DNA of 64,000 nucleotides from Euphorbia lathyris (Eukaryota > Streptophyta > Magnoliopsida > Malpighiales > Euphorbiaceae), in contig NC_088913.1 of the NCBI RefSeq assembly GCF_963576675.1, positions 67,001 through 131,000 of the forward strand. Reading direction: 5' to 3'. The notes beneath the pieces are model-generated. The model was not told where the DNA came from. It was given only the letters and a program-made list of their open reading frames with translations, and did not search any database. Every line of letters begins with the position of its first letter. Position 1 is the first letter of the stretch. Positions 33,401-45,287 of the stretch are shown here, one piece after another. The position numbers and the translations under genes were made by a program.

Positions 33401-35847
33401 TCCTCTGTACATACAATTTTTAATCTATTTATTTATATAAGCGTTTGGAGACTGTGGAGGCCTGGGGTGCCGACCTAGTTGGGATGTCAAGCTAACACAT
33501 CTCCTCGTCCCAATTTCTTATTAAAAAAAATTATGACCTATAATCTTAATCAATTTATTTGCTTCCCGAAGCGAAGCTAGGGTACCCCTCTATTACACAT
33601 ATAAAGGTAAAAATGAAGATTTTATACCCTCTAAACCATTATGGTGAAATCGATTGCTATTTGCAAGATAGTTACATGGACTTCCACCTACTATGAGATT
33701 AAATCTTCCAAATGATTGAACCAATTGGTCTATTTTATCTTCCTTTAGATCTTAGACATTTTCTAAGTGTATCAAATTAATGTTATGGTTTGTTTGCTCC
33801 CATCAACACCTCACTATGTTTCTGTTGACTTTTGACATCTCAACTGACAATACATTCTTGAGTCTATTACCTAACCAATGAAGAGGAACTTCTTCCCCTC
33901 TTATCATTGAGAATAGAGGCAACATATTTATCCCTCATAGGAACAAGTCTTTCAGTACCGATAGATGGTACACAACTGTATCAATCTGAAACAATTTTTC
34001 AATTTCAAAACCATATGTTATATTGGAGAATAATAGGAGTATTAGTGATTGTATCTATTAGTGTGACTAATGCCACCTCCCATTGTGTGGTTCCTAGGAA
34101 AACCAAGAAGCAATTCTATCTAATCTGGCTCAAGTAGTGCAACTTTCTTCCTCCCAACTTTATTCCTAAGAACAAAGTTGCACTACTTGAGTCAGATGAG
34201 ATAAAAATCTTTTGGTTTTCCTAGGAACCACATAAAAGGAGGTGATATTAGTCGGATTGATAGATACAAATCTCTTGGTAACTCGTTGTAGGTAAGATTT
34301 ATGCATTTGCAAAGATATTTTTATTCTTTAAATTTTTACAAAATACTGTCTATGGGTGTTATTTACCCGTAATACTCCTCCTATTTTCCAATCTAACATA
34401 TGGTTTTGAAATTGAAAAATTATTTTAGATTGACACAGTTGGGTACCATATATCCATACTAAAAGACTTGTTGCCATGAGGTATAAATTTGTTGTCTCTA
34501 TTCCCAGAGATGGGAGGGGAAAACGTTTCTCTTCACCGGTTGGATATTAGACCGAAGAATATAGTGTGTCAATTGAGAAGTTAGAAGTCAACAGAAACAC
34601 AGTGATGTGTTGGTGGAAATAAACAAACTAGATTAGGAGTTTGATGTACTTAGAAAATGTCGAAGATGTAATGGAAGATAAATTAGAGCAATTTATTTAA
34701 TGATTTGGAGGATTCAATCTGATAGTAGATGGAAGTCCATGAAACAATCTTGTCGATAACAATCGATTTCGCCCTGCTGGATTAAAGGATAAAGAATCTT
34801 CGTATGATGAAGAGAAACAAAGCGACTTAGACAGGTTTTTTTTTTTAATTGAAAAGACAAAGAGTTTAGATACATCAATAACTATAGAAAGTGGACAAAT
34901 AAATTAGTCCATGTAATTGATTATTTTATTGCTTCCAAAATTTCTTCATACAAGATAAACCGCCTCGTCATTGAATTGAGGGATCTTTAATATCATGATG
35001 GATATAGATCGTTTGCAAGGTTTAATAACAAGGAAAATTCTTATTTTGGTGGCATGATTTAGAGAAAATCTGTTTTATATGAGAGGTTTTTTTACTAATT
35101 TTGGAATAATACATTCGATCAATAAAAATTAGTGCAGTGAAAAATATGTACAAATGTGACATTAATTAATTCATTAGATGTATTACTCACGGAATATCCT
35201 AAAATTATTCGTTTGATATATCACATATGATGACGATATTATTTGGGATAAGGTTTAAATTTGTCGCCGTCGGTTTTGAAAGAGTGTAGATTTATTTCTA
35301 ATGTACGAAAATATAAAAGTTCTAGGGAAAATTACACAGAAATTCATTTTTTAGAAACTATTTACAATTATATCAACCATAATTTTGGATTATGTCAAAC
35401 TAGTAAAATCAGTACTTTTAATATATTTTAAGGATTCGAATTTATAAATTAGAAGTCTATAGAATATATTTTTTAGGGTTTATGATTTATGAATTGGAGT
35501 CTAGAATTTTTAAATTATGATATAAAATCACAATATATAATGAATAATGACATATTAAGAATTAAGTTTGGTGATATGACTTAGTTGTAATTTTGTAGTT
35601 AATTATGATATTTATGTAATTGACCCAAAGTTCTATCCTTATGTTTCTAAAGATTAATTTGATCTCTACATAATAAAAAAAATTAAATGTGCTGATATTT
35701 TTTATGTTATGTTGAATTTTTCCAATAAATTTTGTCGATAAATTGAAATCATTTCATGCATTTTGGTAGATTCTTTACATAATAGATATACTTAAACTCT
35801 AAATCCAATTCATGTTTGAAATGTTTGATCATATCTCGGAGGCTTCG

Positions 35848-36146
35848 TGATAACAACTCAAATTATTCTAAAATGAGGAATAAAAATAAAATTAATAGAA
35901 ATAATGAAAAACCATTATTTCCTATAAAAATGGGATTTATGCATGATTAATATAGAATTAATGATAATTAATGCAGGATTAATACAGGGGTCTCTAGACC
36001 GTTATCAAAGAGAAACCTCCGACATTGATGATACTAACAACTTCATTAATACTGAAACCATCCACTAAGTAACATCAAAACCCACATTCAATGACAATAA
36101 AGGGGATTAATACGATTGTTACAAAATAACATATAAATATCTCAAC
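35848..36146 (+). mobile_element. Truncated LTR in array copy 3
   Basis: TGATAACAACTC after 'GGAGGCTTCG', ending at the same break point ('AAATATCTCAAC'). Small internal deletions relative to the other copies. Confidence 0.85.
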
Positions 36147-36645
36147 TTTTCTGATTCTTTGTAGTCGTTTTTTTGGGTGCATAACTACGATTTCTCTTAA
36201 TTTATTTAGTTGGTATGTTAATTCTGCTAACTCTTTGATTTGTTATATTCAAATTGTTAATTTCTACTAACTCTTTGATTTGTTATATTCAAATGGTTCA
36301 TTTCTTCTAAAATTTTGATTTGTTATATTCAAATATTTTTTGCAAGCAAAAACAATTCCATATTTTGTGGCTATAACTTACTCTTTTGGGTTAGTTAGAA
36401 TATGGTGGACTTTGAATCTCCAAATTCTAACCAAATTGTTAGGCAGTGGAAATTAATTATTGATGTATCAAAGGAACATATAACTTAGTGGTCCAACATG
36501 GACTAATTACCTATGTATTTAAGGAGTTCTAAGTTAATCGTTTTCTTTATATAATTATACAATGTTATTTCATTGCGATATTAAGCACCATTATATTCTA
36601 TTTCAGGAAGTAATATTATGACCTATAGTCTTAGTCAATTTATTT
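36147..36645 (+). repeat. Array copy 4 (first about 0.5 kb only)
   Basis: Follows the unit from 'TTTTCTGATTC' to 'GACCTATAGTCTTAG', with two small extra segments (about 36330-36360 and 36440-36520) absent from the other copies. The unit is not resumed after the LINE that follows, so the array is truncated here. Confidence 0.8.
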
Positions 36646-36714
36646 TATCCCCGAAAGACAACAAGGTTCGGTTGTGATGACCTAGCTGCCGCCTTCAACG
36701 CCGTTCCCTCTGCC

Positions 36715-38105
36715 ATGGCAGGAAGCTCCGATACATCCTTTGCTATCGCCCACCTTTTCAGTCGCTCCTCTTTCGAGCACCTTGCCACTCCTAACCCAAC
36801 CCTTTCAGATCCTGCAATCGCACATCTGTTCGGCTGGAAGAACCCCCCATTCGACGAAGCATCATGTACCACCGAGGACATCCTTTATATCGGCACTAAA
36901 AGCTGCGATTCCTTCACTGGTAGTCACCGAAGACTCTCATCCCCGTATATCTGAAGAAGGGGGTTTCAAATCAATTCGCGTTCAACAATCGATCTATGAG
37001 GAACGAGTTATCTCATGCCAACACTCGGTCATCGGCCGGTTAACCCTCACAAAAGGGGATCATCCATGGCGTCATGCGGATCTCAAACTCAAACTTAATC
37101 AGCTCTGGAGCCTATCGATGGATTGGAAATTAATCTCTTTGGGAAGAGGTTTCTACCATATTATCATGAATTCTGCTGCTACCATACAATCTGTCTGGAG
37201 CCTGGGGGCAATCTCACTAAAATCGGGAATTCTGAGATTCATACCGTGGTCACCGGGCTTCAATCCAAATTCACACAAATCTACTTCGGCTCAGGTATGG
37301 GTACGTTTCCACAATTTACCATAGGAATTTTGGGATACAAGAATTATTGCTAGTATTGCTTGGGTGATTGGCATCCCTATTAAATTTGATAATAACACTG
37401 TCAATGGGGAATTCGGGCACTATGCTCGAGTTTTGGTAGATTTGGATCTATCAAAAGACCTCCAGACTAAGTTACGGGTCGACACAGACTCCCTTATGCA
37501 ATGGGTCTCTTTGGAATATGGAAATCTACCAGCTTTATGTTCGTCTTGTTCTTCAATTGGTCATTCTGTAACACAGTGGCAGTGGAATTCTTTCCCGGAG
37601 AAATCCCAGGAATCGTGGGCATCGCATCGGGAAGGAAAAAAGCCCCAGAGGTTCCGCTCATCCTCTCGGCAACCAAATACTCGGGACAAACCCCAATCTG
37701 ATCCATAAGATATTCCACTACCACAACAGCACTCTCCAAAACAATATCTGCAGATGGTTCTTCACAGTTCGGTAACCTCTAGCACAGAGCCCACGGGTAT
37801 GCGTTGGGGAGACTATTATGATGAAGGAAGTAGATCATAGTCTGATTATGATGAGCCGGTACAGATCAGTATACCTGACAGCTTTTATAAGCCTCCAAGC
37901 TATCTCTTGCCCAGAAATAAGGGATGGACGATCCTTGCATAGGCTTTACAGCATTCCAATGAACATGCCCCTGCGGAACAGCCGCTCATGATAACGAGCT
38001 CTGACACGGAATGGAAGATAGTCCAAAAGAAAAAAAGAAAATTAGCACACCTAATCCAGTTGGAACTCGCTTTAAGAGGCAAACCCGGCCTCCTAAGCGT
38101 TATTT
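36715..38105 (+). pseudogene. LINE ORF1 remnant with N-terminus
   Basis: ATG at 36715 ('MAGSSDTSF') gives the N-terminus missing from the sister LINE. A frameshift near 36890-36905 leads into 'ISEEGGFKSIRVQQ' and DUF4283. TAG at 37322-37324 replaces Trp of 'LPWEFWD'. The knuckle has lost its last Cys ('CSSCSSIGHSVTQW'), and further frame breaks follow to 38.1 kb. Confidence 0.78.
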
Positions 38106-41100
38106 ATGATAATATTATACTGGAACTGTCAGGGAATCAGCAATCCCCGTACCCAGAGGGTGCTCAAGCTGCTTTGCTCAGTTCATCGCCCAGATATATT
38201 ATGTCTAGCTGAACTAATGGTATGTTTTGACCGTATCCCTTGCTCCTTTTGATTATCTATCGGACTGCAACCCTTTGTTAGAAATGACTGTAGTTCTCTT
38301 TGGGTTTTCTGTAGAGCGGCCTCGGCTTCATAAATTACCACCATTGCAACTCATGACCAGCATATTTCTCTACACCATTGCACCTCAGGCACTCTTACTT
38401 TTGTGTATGACAGCACCTCAAGAACAGGTAGGAGATCGCTATGGTCCAATCTGATATCCCAACAAACAACTCCGAATGACAAATGGCTGGTCATGAGAGA
38501 CTTCAATTCCGTGACAGGAGCTCACAAAAAAACAGGGGGTAGCCCTGCGCCTGGTGCTTGTGCAGACTTCAGGGGTTTTATTCATGATGGGGGGGCTGCT
38601 GGAAGTTGAGACTACTGGTAATCAATTCACCTGGTCGAATGGACTAAAAGGAATCGCTCACATTGAATGCCGTTTAGATAGAGCTTTGGTAACTGAATCT
38701 TTTTTTGAATCTTGGGATCGTGTCTCCTACGCCGCTCTGCCTCGTCACAGGTCTGACCACTGCCCACTTTTGCTTAAATGTATTTCTGGTCCTCCGTGCA
38801 TCTCGAGGTTCCATTTCCTCTCTATATGGATTACTCACCCTTCTCTACGTGAGGTAATCACCACACACTGGGAAAATTCCCACATTTCCCTGCCACCTGC
38901 ACAGCTGCTGGTCTATAAATTAAAGGCTTTGCAGCCTATTTTACGGGAATGGAGTAAATCCGTATTCGACAGAGTGGAGAGTAACATCTTAGCTGCTAGG
39001 CTGCAATTAGAGAGAATCCCACTGGAAATCTCAACCACTAGCATTTCTACTGACAGCTATTCACAGGAAACTGCGGCTCAAGAGGAACTTGACCTACAGC
39101 TTTATCGACAGGAGCTGTTGCTTCGTGTTAAAAGTCGAAGCAAATGGTTGTCCGCACGTGATAGAAACTCTACCTTTTTTCACAAAGTAGCCAAAATTCG
39201 GAAAATTCAAACTGGTCTTTCTTCCTTGATCATTGACGGAGTTCCCACTACTGATACGGCATGCATTACGGAACATGATCGAATACTACTCTTCGCTTTT
39301 CTCTAGCACTGCCAATCAGTTGAATCTAGAGCTGATTAATTCAGTGATTCCCAATATTGTGTCTAGTGAAGATAATGATATGCTACTGCGTCGACCTTTG
39401 AGGGAGGAAATTAAGGCTGATGTGTTTAGTTTAAAGGCAGACAGTGCCCCAGGGCCAGACAGTTACAGAGGGGTTTTTTACCAACACTTCTAGGACATTA
39501 TCGGGCATGACGTTTGTGAAATGGTTCTGAGCTTTTTTGACAGTGGTTACATCTTACCAGGTATGAACTCCAGCCTTATGATTTTACTTCCAAAATCTGA
39601 TGGGGCAAACCAGATTACTCAATTCCGACCAATAGTTATGGGAAATTTCAGCTATAAGATAATTTCGAAAATTCTATCTAAGCGGCTAGCAACGGTGGCT
39701 GCTAAAATTGTTTCCAAAAATCAATTTGGATTTGTACATGGCCGTAGCATTCACCATTGCATTGATGCATCTTCTGAGGGGGTGAACCTTCTTGCAAAGA
39801 GATGTTACGGGGGAAACATGGCTTTAAAGATTGACACCACAAAAGCCTTTGATACGTTAGATTGGAAATTTCTAATTGCAGTTATGGAAGCTTTTGGGTT
39901 CTCGGTATAGTTCAGGAACTGGATTCTGGCTATCCTGGCCTCTTCGCGGATATCAGTTTTGGTAGGAGGTTCTGCCAAAGGCTTCTTCGGTTGCTCACGG
40001 GGAGTCCGTCAAGGGGACCCGCTTTCCCCTATTCTTTTTGGGATCGTAGAAGACCTCTTCAGTAGATGGCTAAATAAGCTGGAACAGGAGGGTAAATTTG
40101 ATCCTATGACATACACGGGTCAGATCACCTTCCCCTCTCATCTTTTATATGCAGATGACATGCTGCTTTTTGGGAAAGCCACTAAACATAATATGCGGGC
40201 GATTCGGGACCTCTTTCGTCTCTATGGGCAAGCTTCAGGGCAACTTGTCAGCTGGGATAAATCCTCAGTTTATTTTGGAAGTGCAATTCTCTCAAACAGT
40301 GCGGCTCAGCTCGCTGCGGTTTTAGGGGTTCGAACAGGCAGGCTACCGTTTCTGTACTTGGGGGTCCCACTATTTCATGGAGCCCCTCGCAGTCGTCTGT
40401 TGAAGCCTATTGCAGATTGTTTTTTAGCTAAATTCAGTAATTGGAAAGGTAAATCCCTATCATTTGCCGGGAGGTTTACGCTAATCAAATCAGCGCTAAC
40501 CGGTACGTTGATTCACTCATTTCTAATTTACAAATGGCCAGCTTCATTGATAAGCTGTATCAATAAAGCAACAAGAAATTTCCTATGGACTGGTTGTCGG
40601 GATACGCGGAAATTGGTCACCGTCCCTTCGTCGACTTGTTGCAAAACCGCAAATTATGGCGGACTGGGCTTAAAAAATTTCTCATTGTTTAACATCTCTC
40701 TACTCAAGAAATTTTGTTGGGAATTACTGCAGGGAGCCTCCTATGTCATTGATCTCCTACGATGGCATTTTTTAAACATATCTGGGCAGCCTAAAACACG
40801 CATTGTCAATTCATCGGTTTGGACATCTTGCAGACAGATCTTTGACAAAATTAAACAACAGTGCAAATGGTGGATCGGGGTAACATTTGGTCTTAATTTT
40901 TGGACAGATGCTTGGATTAACCCTTCGGTGGCAAACCAAATTGGGATTCCAGAACGGCTACAGCTTGGCCTATTTGAATGCGTGGAGGAGTTCCTCACTG
41001 GAAATTGCTGGAGAAACATTAGTCACTTGCCTACGGAGGTACAAAATAATATTATGCAGATTGAATGTGGTCTGGATGATAACGACACTTGTGTTTGGAA

Positions 41101-42217
41101 ACCAGCAGATACAGGGTAGTTAATGGTAAAACGGCTATATGAATCACTCACGCCACAAACCGAGATAGTAGATTGGGGTCAGTTTATATAGAAGGCGTTT
41201 ATCCCGCCGAGCCGCATCATCACGTGCTGGAAAATCCTCCACCAGCGTATCTCAATGCAAAACACCCTGCAAGCTAGAGGCTTCTCCCTTGCCTCTCGAT
41301 GCGAGCTCTGTAAGTGCTATTTAGAAACAGCTGACCATCTTTTTGTTAATTGCAGCTATGCTACTGGTTTATGGGTTGGAATTGGAGAATTCTTCAATTC
41401 AACTATAGCAACTGCTGGCCCATTCGCCGACTTCTTCAATGATTTGCAACATCGAAGGATTCCTAGACAATTGATGAACCTTTAGAGAGTGGCCATCATC
41501 ACTTGCCCTTGGCTGATTTGGAAAACTCGGAACCATGCTATTTTTAACGATGAACTCCCTTCAATCCAAATTACTACTTCCCGGCTATGGCTCTCGGTTC
41601 GTGAAACTAGACATTTTGCTGACCCCGAAACCATTCGATTGTCGCCTGCCCCGAACATAATTATCGTTCGTTGGGTTCCCCCGCTGGCGGGATGGACCAA
41701 AGCCAACACTGATGGATCCGCATCAGGCTCACCAGGTTCAGGAGGAATTTTTCGAAACCATAGGGGGTTCCCGAAGGGCTGTTTCGCCTTCCCCATTGGT
41801 GAATCCTTTACGCATATTGCTGAGCTCCGGGCTGTCATTTTCGTGATTGAAATCGCATGGGAAAAAGGGTGGCACCGACTATAGATAGAATCAGACTCCT
41901 CTTTTGTGGTAAGCATGTTAAAACAGCGTTCTTCGAAGGTCCCGTGGCTGATCCAGCAAGCTTGGATGAGATGTTTACACTACTGCGCTAATATGGAGGT
42001 AATAATTACACATATTTACAGGGAAGGAAACCGCTCGGCTGACTCTTTGGCACGATTTGGAGCTTCATCCCCGGGATTAACCTGGTGGCACTCGGCCCCT
42101 GTTTTTTGTCAATCTTTTATTTTTGACGTTCTATGTAACGTTAGACATATCCGTTCTTTTTTTATCCTTTCTCTATACTCTTTTCGATTTTTTAATATAA
42201 TGGGCTGGGCAGTTTAA
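38106..42217 (+). pseudogene. LINE ORF2 remnant (EN, RT, RNase H)
   Basis: ATG at 38106 ('MIILYWNCQGIS') begins ORF2. The endonuclease part (to about 38630) is badly scrambled; from 38554 the frame is readable ('TGNQFTWSNG', SDHCPL). Stops or shifts occur near 39290, 39491 (TAG for Trp), 39908, 41117, 41189 (TAG for Trp), 41483 (TAG for Trp) and 41882 (TAG for Trp). RT motifs survive: 'NQFGFVHGR', 'GVRQGDPLS', YADD at about 40150. RNase H shows ANTDGS, AELRAV, ESDSS and RSADSLA. Confidence 0.85.
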
Positions 42218-42295
42218 GCGGCTGGGGGTGCCAGCCTGGCTGGGATGTCTGGCTTTCTTTTTCTGTCCTTGTCCCAACCTTCATTCAAAAAAAAA

Positions 42296-42596
42296 GTTTG
42301 GAAGAATATACTGAAAATTAATTTCTATAATTTCATTTTAGTTTTTAATTTTTATCTCTTCTAGTCAATGAATTCTTATTTTTGTTTGTCCATGTCAACA
42401 AGTCTAATCGCCCTAACGATGTATGCAATCCAAACTCGACAAAAAAGTTAAATAAAGGCCTAATCCATAATGGAATCAATGATCAAGGGCTTAATGTGGT
42501 AAAATAAATTATCAATGGCTTAATCCTTAAAATAGCCAAAATTCAAGCACTTAATTATGTTTTTTTTTTTGCCAAAAGAAATTAACAAATTTCGGC
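42296..42596. other. AT-rich intergenic stretch
   Basis: No coding sequence. Imperfect direct repeats of the 'GGCTTAAT' kind (for example 'CAAGGGCTTAATGTGG' and 'CAATGGCTTAATCC') are visible at about 42480-42530. Confidence 0.5.
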
Positions 42597-42660
42597 ATCA
42601 AACAATAATGGCTTCTTAAGAAGAAAAAGTGTCCAAATTATGGGAGTTCGGTTTTTGCTA
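42597..42660 (+). pseudogene. Duplicated scrap of a RING-H2 gene
   Basis: The sequence 'AATGGCTTCTTAAGAAGAAAAA' region at 42605-42628 repeats the segment at 42892-42914 that encodes 'QWLLKKKN' in the RING domain downstream, with partial similarity on both sides. I read it as the remnant of a tandem RING-H2 copy. Confidence 0.6.
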
Positions 42661-42754
42661 TTTTTATTATAAACGTAATTCACCACCTCCGACAAGGCAG
42701 CTAAATATTCCGTCAACAGCAGATGGCTGGACAGCCGATCGGGAATTCCAAGGC

Positions 42755-42988
42755 ATGGTGGAAGTTGTATTTGATACAAATAAACAGTACATTGCTAATG
42801 ATTGCGTAATCTGCTTAGAAGAATTCAAAAGTAAAGATAAATGTGGAGTTTTAAGTAGCTGCAAACATATTTTTCATTCATCTTGTATCAAACAATGGCT
42901 TCTTAAGAAGAAAAATTGCCCCGTTTGTCGAAGTTCAGTTCGCATAAATAGTATTAAGGGTGCTGGTGATGCGTGCTGTCTAGCGTAG
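42755..42988 (+). CDS. Small RING-H2 finger protein, probable truncated E3 ligase
   Basis: A frame of 77 residues from the first in-frame ATG (42755) to TAG at 42988. It holds a complete RING-H2: C-x2-C, then 15 residues, C-x-H-x2-H-x2-C, 10 residues, C-x2-C ('CVICLEEF', 'CKHIFHSSC', 'CPVC'). This zinc-binding fold recruits E2 enzymes in ATL-type ubiquitin ligases. The same frame is open upstream to 42629 without an ATG, and its 'FCYFYYKRN' text resembles the end of a membrane segment. The gene may therefore have lost its 5' part, or an upstream exon exists. It lies between a decayed LINE and a gypsy LTR. Expression is unknown; it may be a gene fragment. Confidence 0.65.
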   Translation: MVEVVFDTNKQYIANDCVICLEEFKSKDKCGVLSSCKHIFHSSCIKQWLLKKKNCPVCRSSVRINSIKGAGDACCLA

Positions 42989-43997
42989 TGTTTTCTACGA
43001 TAAAATGTATATTACGATAAGTGCGCTACGACTATGGATGAGATCTTTCTAAATGCTCTATATTTACTAGACATCAAGACTTAGGGGCAAGTGTACCCCA
43101 TCGTATCAAGTAATAATCCGGTTAAGACCGGGTATCGAATCCGCGGGATTTATAACTGCAAGTATTAAACGACTCGGTTTTATACGTTATTTAAGCAGTG
43201 AATACTTTGAGGTTGATGTGGGAACCAACTACAAACTACTCCTAACTACAATTGAGGCGAATTTATATAACAAAACTCTATGAAATGATGTGGATGCGAT
43301 AAGATATAAATATGACAAATAACGACTTCTAGTGTTTATACGGTTGATGGTTTGTTCTTGCAATGACGACTACGTGTAGTGTGACCGACCCGTGAAGTAC
43401 TTAGACTATATGGTTCCTAGTCAAGGCGTGTCTAATGCTTGGGACTAGAAATTAGGGCCCGTAAGTTCCGTGGCTTGTCAATTCCTACGGTTTCCAGTTT
43501 GTCACTTCCGGTAAGGCAACACCTATATGAATCCCTAAAGATAGCCCGAATGGCGTCGGAAATCGCGTTCTCCTACACAATAATCAATTATGAATATCAA
43601 AACAAGTAACAAACATCAACACATATATAGAAAAGAAGATTATGAATCATAAATTATAAATATGAAGAGTGTAAATATGAATTACAACCAAGCCTAGTAC
43701 ATAGGATGAGTGCAAGCTAATTAGCAAGTGTAAGGGAAGAATCCACCCTCGGAACTAGCTAACCGGACTCAAAGCCGTCTCTTAGGACTTGGATGGTGGA
43801 GCTTTCGAGCTTGGTGCACGGAGATGGAGCGGAACTTTGATGGAATGCCGGAATCAACGAACAAGCTCTCAAGGTGGAAGAGTTTGGCTATATAAAGCCT
43901 AAAAACAAAATCTAAACTACAAATGACAAGAATTTAATCTCAAGAAGGTGTATATTACAAGGTGTCTATGGTGTCTCAAATGAGTGCTAGTCACTCT

Positions 43998-44005
43998 TAT
44001 TTATA
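43998..44005 (-). promoter_or_regulatory. TATA box of the minus-strand LTR
   Basis: Minus strand TATAAATA, downstream (in LTR sense) of the GC-rich motif array. Confidence 0.65.
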
Positions 44006-44082
44006 CACATCAAACTAGGGGTAAGATTGTAATTCCACAAGGTGCAAGCATGGAGGAACATGATTTTGTGCAGAAATCCCAT

Positions 44083-44550
44083 AATACGCCTCGCGTAGGG
44101 TGTGGAACGCCCCGCGTGTTTGCCCATTCCGTCAGAAATCTCCTGCATGTGGACCAATTCCAGATCTTGTTGTCTCAAACATGCCCCGTGTAGACTGGGA
44201 TGCGCCTCGCGTGTTTGAGTCTTTGAGTTTTTATTGTTTGAATTGGGTCCTTTACGCCGTGCGTAGCTGAAGCACGCCCCGCGTAAATGTGTCTCTCAGC
44301 TTTTTTCATTGAAGAACTTCCTTACACGCCCCGCGTGTAAGGTGGTACGTCCCGCGTATGGATAGTTGACTCAGGGAGACCGTGCAGTCTGTCTTTCAGG
44401 ATTAGGTTAATCATTTCTGACATATGTTCCACGCCCCGCGTATGGTGGTACACGCCTCGCGTATTGATGACTAGATGCCACGTGGTGCCTGCGGATAAGT
44501 CAATTATTTCTGATCCAATGTTTCACGCCTCACGTGAGGAGTGATGCGCC
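44083..44550 (-). repeat. GC-rich palindromic motif array in the minus-strand LTR U3
   Basis: About a dozen imperfect copies of ACGCCCCGCGTA or ACGCCTCGCGTA (plus-strand reading), for example near 44083, 44107, 44252, 44270, 44325, 44345, 44430, 44450 and 44525. In LTR sense this is the same ACGCGGGGCGT motif as in the solo LTR at 1721-3662, again upstream of a TATA box. Confidence 0.8.
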
Positions 44551-44772
44551 TCGCGTGTATGGGTGGATTTTCACTTCTTGCTCGTACCTGAAATACAATT
44601 TCTCGGGAGCCGAGTTAGCTTGACATTTTATTTACTAATATTAATCAAAAATACGGAAAATTAACCGAAAGTATGGAATTTATTTTTATTTCGATATTTT
44701 ATTAAAACACTCTATTTTTGTAATTAAACTTATTTATTTCTTCTACAATTAATCTGTAAATCACGCTAAAAG

Positions 44773-44795
44773 ATAGGGGTAAAATACCCCTATCA
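44773..44795. repeat. Palindrome at the LTR edge
   Basis: GATAGGGGTA and TACCCCTATC are inverted copies around a short AA(A) centre, forming the outermost bases of the LTR. Confidence 0.8.
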
Positions 44796-45287
44796 AACCT
44801 CCTCGAACTTTAAAGTTTTACTTGTCCTCAAGTAAAAGAAATCGAAAGACAAGGGATTGAGATTATTAAGAAACAAACCGTCGGTTGGTTTTACCAAGTG
44901 GGTGATTTCAAAGTTAAAGTTTTATGCAAAGTTTTCGGTAAACACCTACGCAAACAATCGAGTGACCAAAACTTATTTGAAACCTCCATGATCAAAATTA
45001 ATAGGCAATATTAACGGGGGTTGATTATCTTTTGACGACCCGATAGTACCTCACCAAGGGATTTCACTCTTACGCTCAAAACTTTGGTGGGTCGGTGTTT
45101 TAGCACTCTTCTTTGCACTTACCCGAGATCACTTTGAGTTTGGATTTTCATCCGGGTTTTTCCTCCTATGTTATGGTTTAGACAATATTAAAAATGAACC
45201 CGGAGGGGGGTTGTAATGTGGGTGGCTTATTTTAGTGGTTAATTTTTGAAAACTCGAGTTTAAATACCATTTTGATGATTGCACCGT
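44796..45287 (-). mobile_element. 3' internal end of the minus-strand gypsy element
   Basis: Non-coding sequence attached to the LTR through the polypurine tract. It breaks off at 45287 where another LTR begins. No integrase frame remains in this piece. Confidence 0.55.

Larger units (their letters stand above)
28053..33529 (+). mobile_element. Decayed L1-type LINE, 13-bp target duplication
   Basis: Flanked by ATTATGACCTATA at 28040-28052 and 33530-33542, with a short 3' A run. ORF1 is 5'-truncated relative to the sister LINE at 36.7 kb and ORF2 has several stops. The 3' end shares 'TGGGATGTC' and 'GTCCCAA' with the sister LINE. It belongs to a family clearly different from the intact LINE at 7.9 kb. 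Confidence 0.93.
27683..36146 (+). repeat. Array copy 3 (interrupted by a LINE)
   Basis: Same unit as copies 1 and 2, with a 5.48-kb LINE inserted 370 bp into the unit. About 2974 bp remain after removing the LINE and one target-duplication copy. It carries the inverted repeat on the far side of the LINE and the truncated LTR at 35848-36146. Confidence 0.85.
16263..36645 (+). repeat. Tandem array of a 2.97-kb LTR-containing unit (3.2 copies)
   Basis: The same sequence, starting 'TTTTCTGATTCTTTGTAG', recurs at 16263, 19229, 27683 and 36147. With inserted elements and their target duplications removed, the complete units measure about 2966, 2960 and 2974 bp. Each unit consists of non-coding internal sequence, a PPT-like 'TCGGAGGCTTCG', and about 300 bp of an LTR beginning TGA(TAA)CAACTC. 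The LTR breaks off at 'AAATATC(C)CAAC' and the next unit begins. The LTR break and junction are the same in each copy, so the array probably grew by unequal recombination after one founding rearrangement. Copies look more than 90% identical by eye. Confidence 0.88.
36660..42295 (+). mobile_element. Second decayed LINE of the same family
   Basis: Related to the LINE at 28.05-33.53 kb over ORF1, ORF2 and the 3' end, at roughly 70-80% by eye, but longer at the 5' end. It ends in a 9-base A run (42287-42295). The exact left end is uncertain and no target duplication was found; the DNA to the right does not continue the array unit, so a deletion or rearrangement probably occurred. Confidence 0.85.
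43040..44795 (-). mobile_element. Ty3/gypsy LTR, minus strand (left end approximate)
   Basis: On the minus strand the LTR begins TGATAGGGGTATTTTACC at 44795, right after a purine run (TCGAGGAGGTT, 44796-44806) that fits a polypurine tract. 'ACTTTACTTGAGGACAAGTAAAAC'-like text sits just inside, a layout I know from plant gypsy 3' ends. The TATA box is at 43998-44005. The left boundary lies somewhere in 42990-43095; 43086-43160 ('GGGGCAAGTGTACCCC', 'GGGTATCGAATCC') resembles the U5 end of such LTRs. No coding sequence. Confidence 0.7.
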
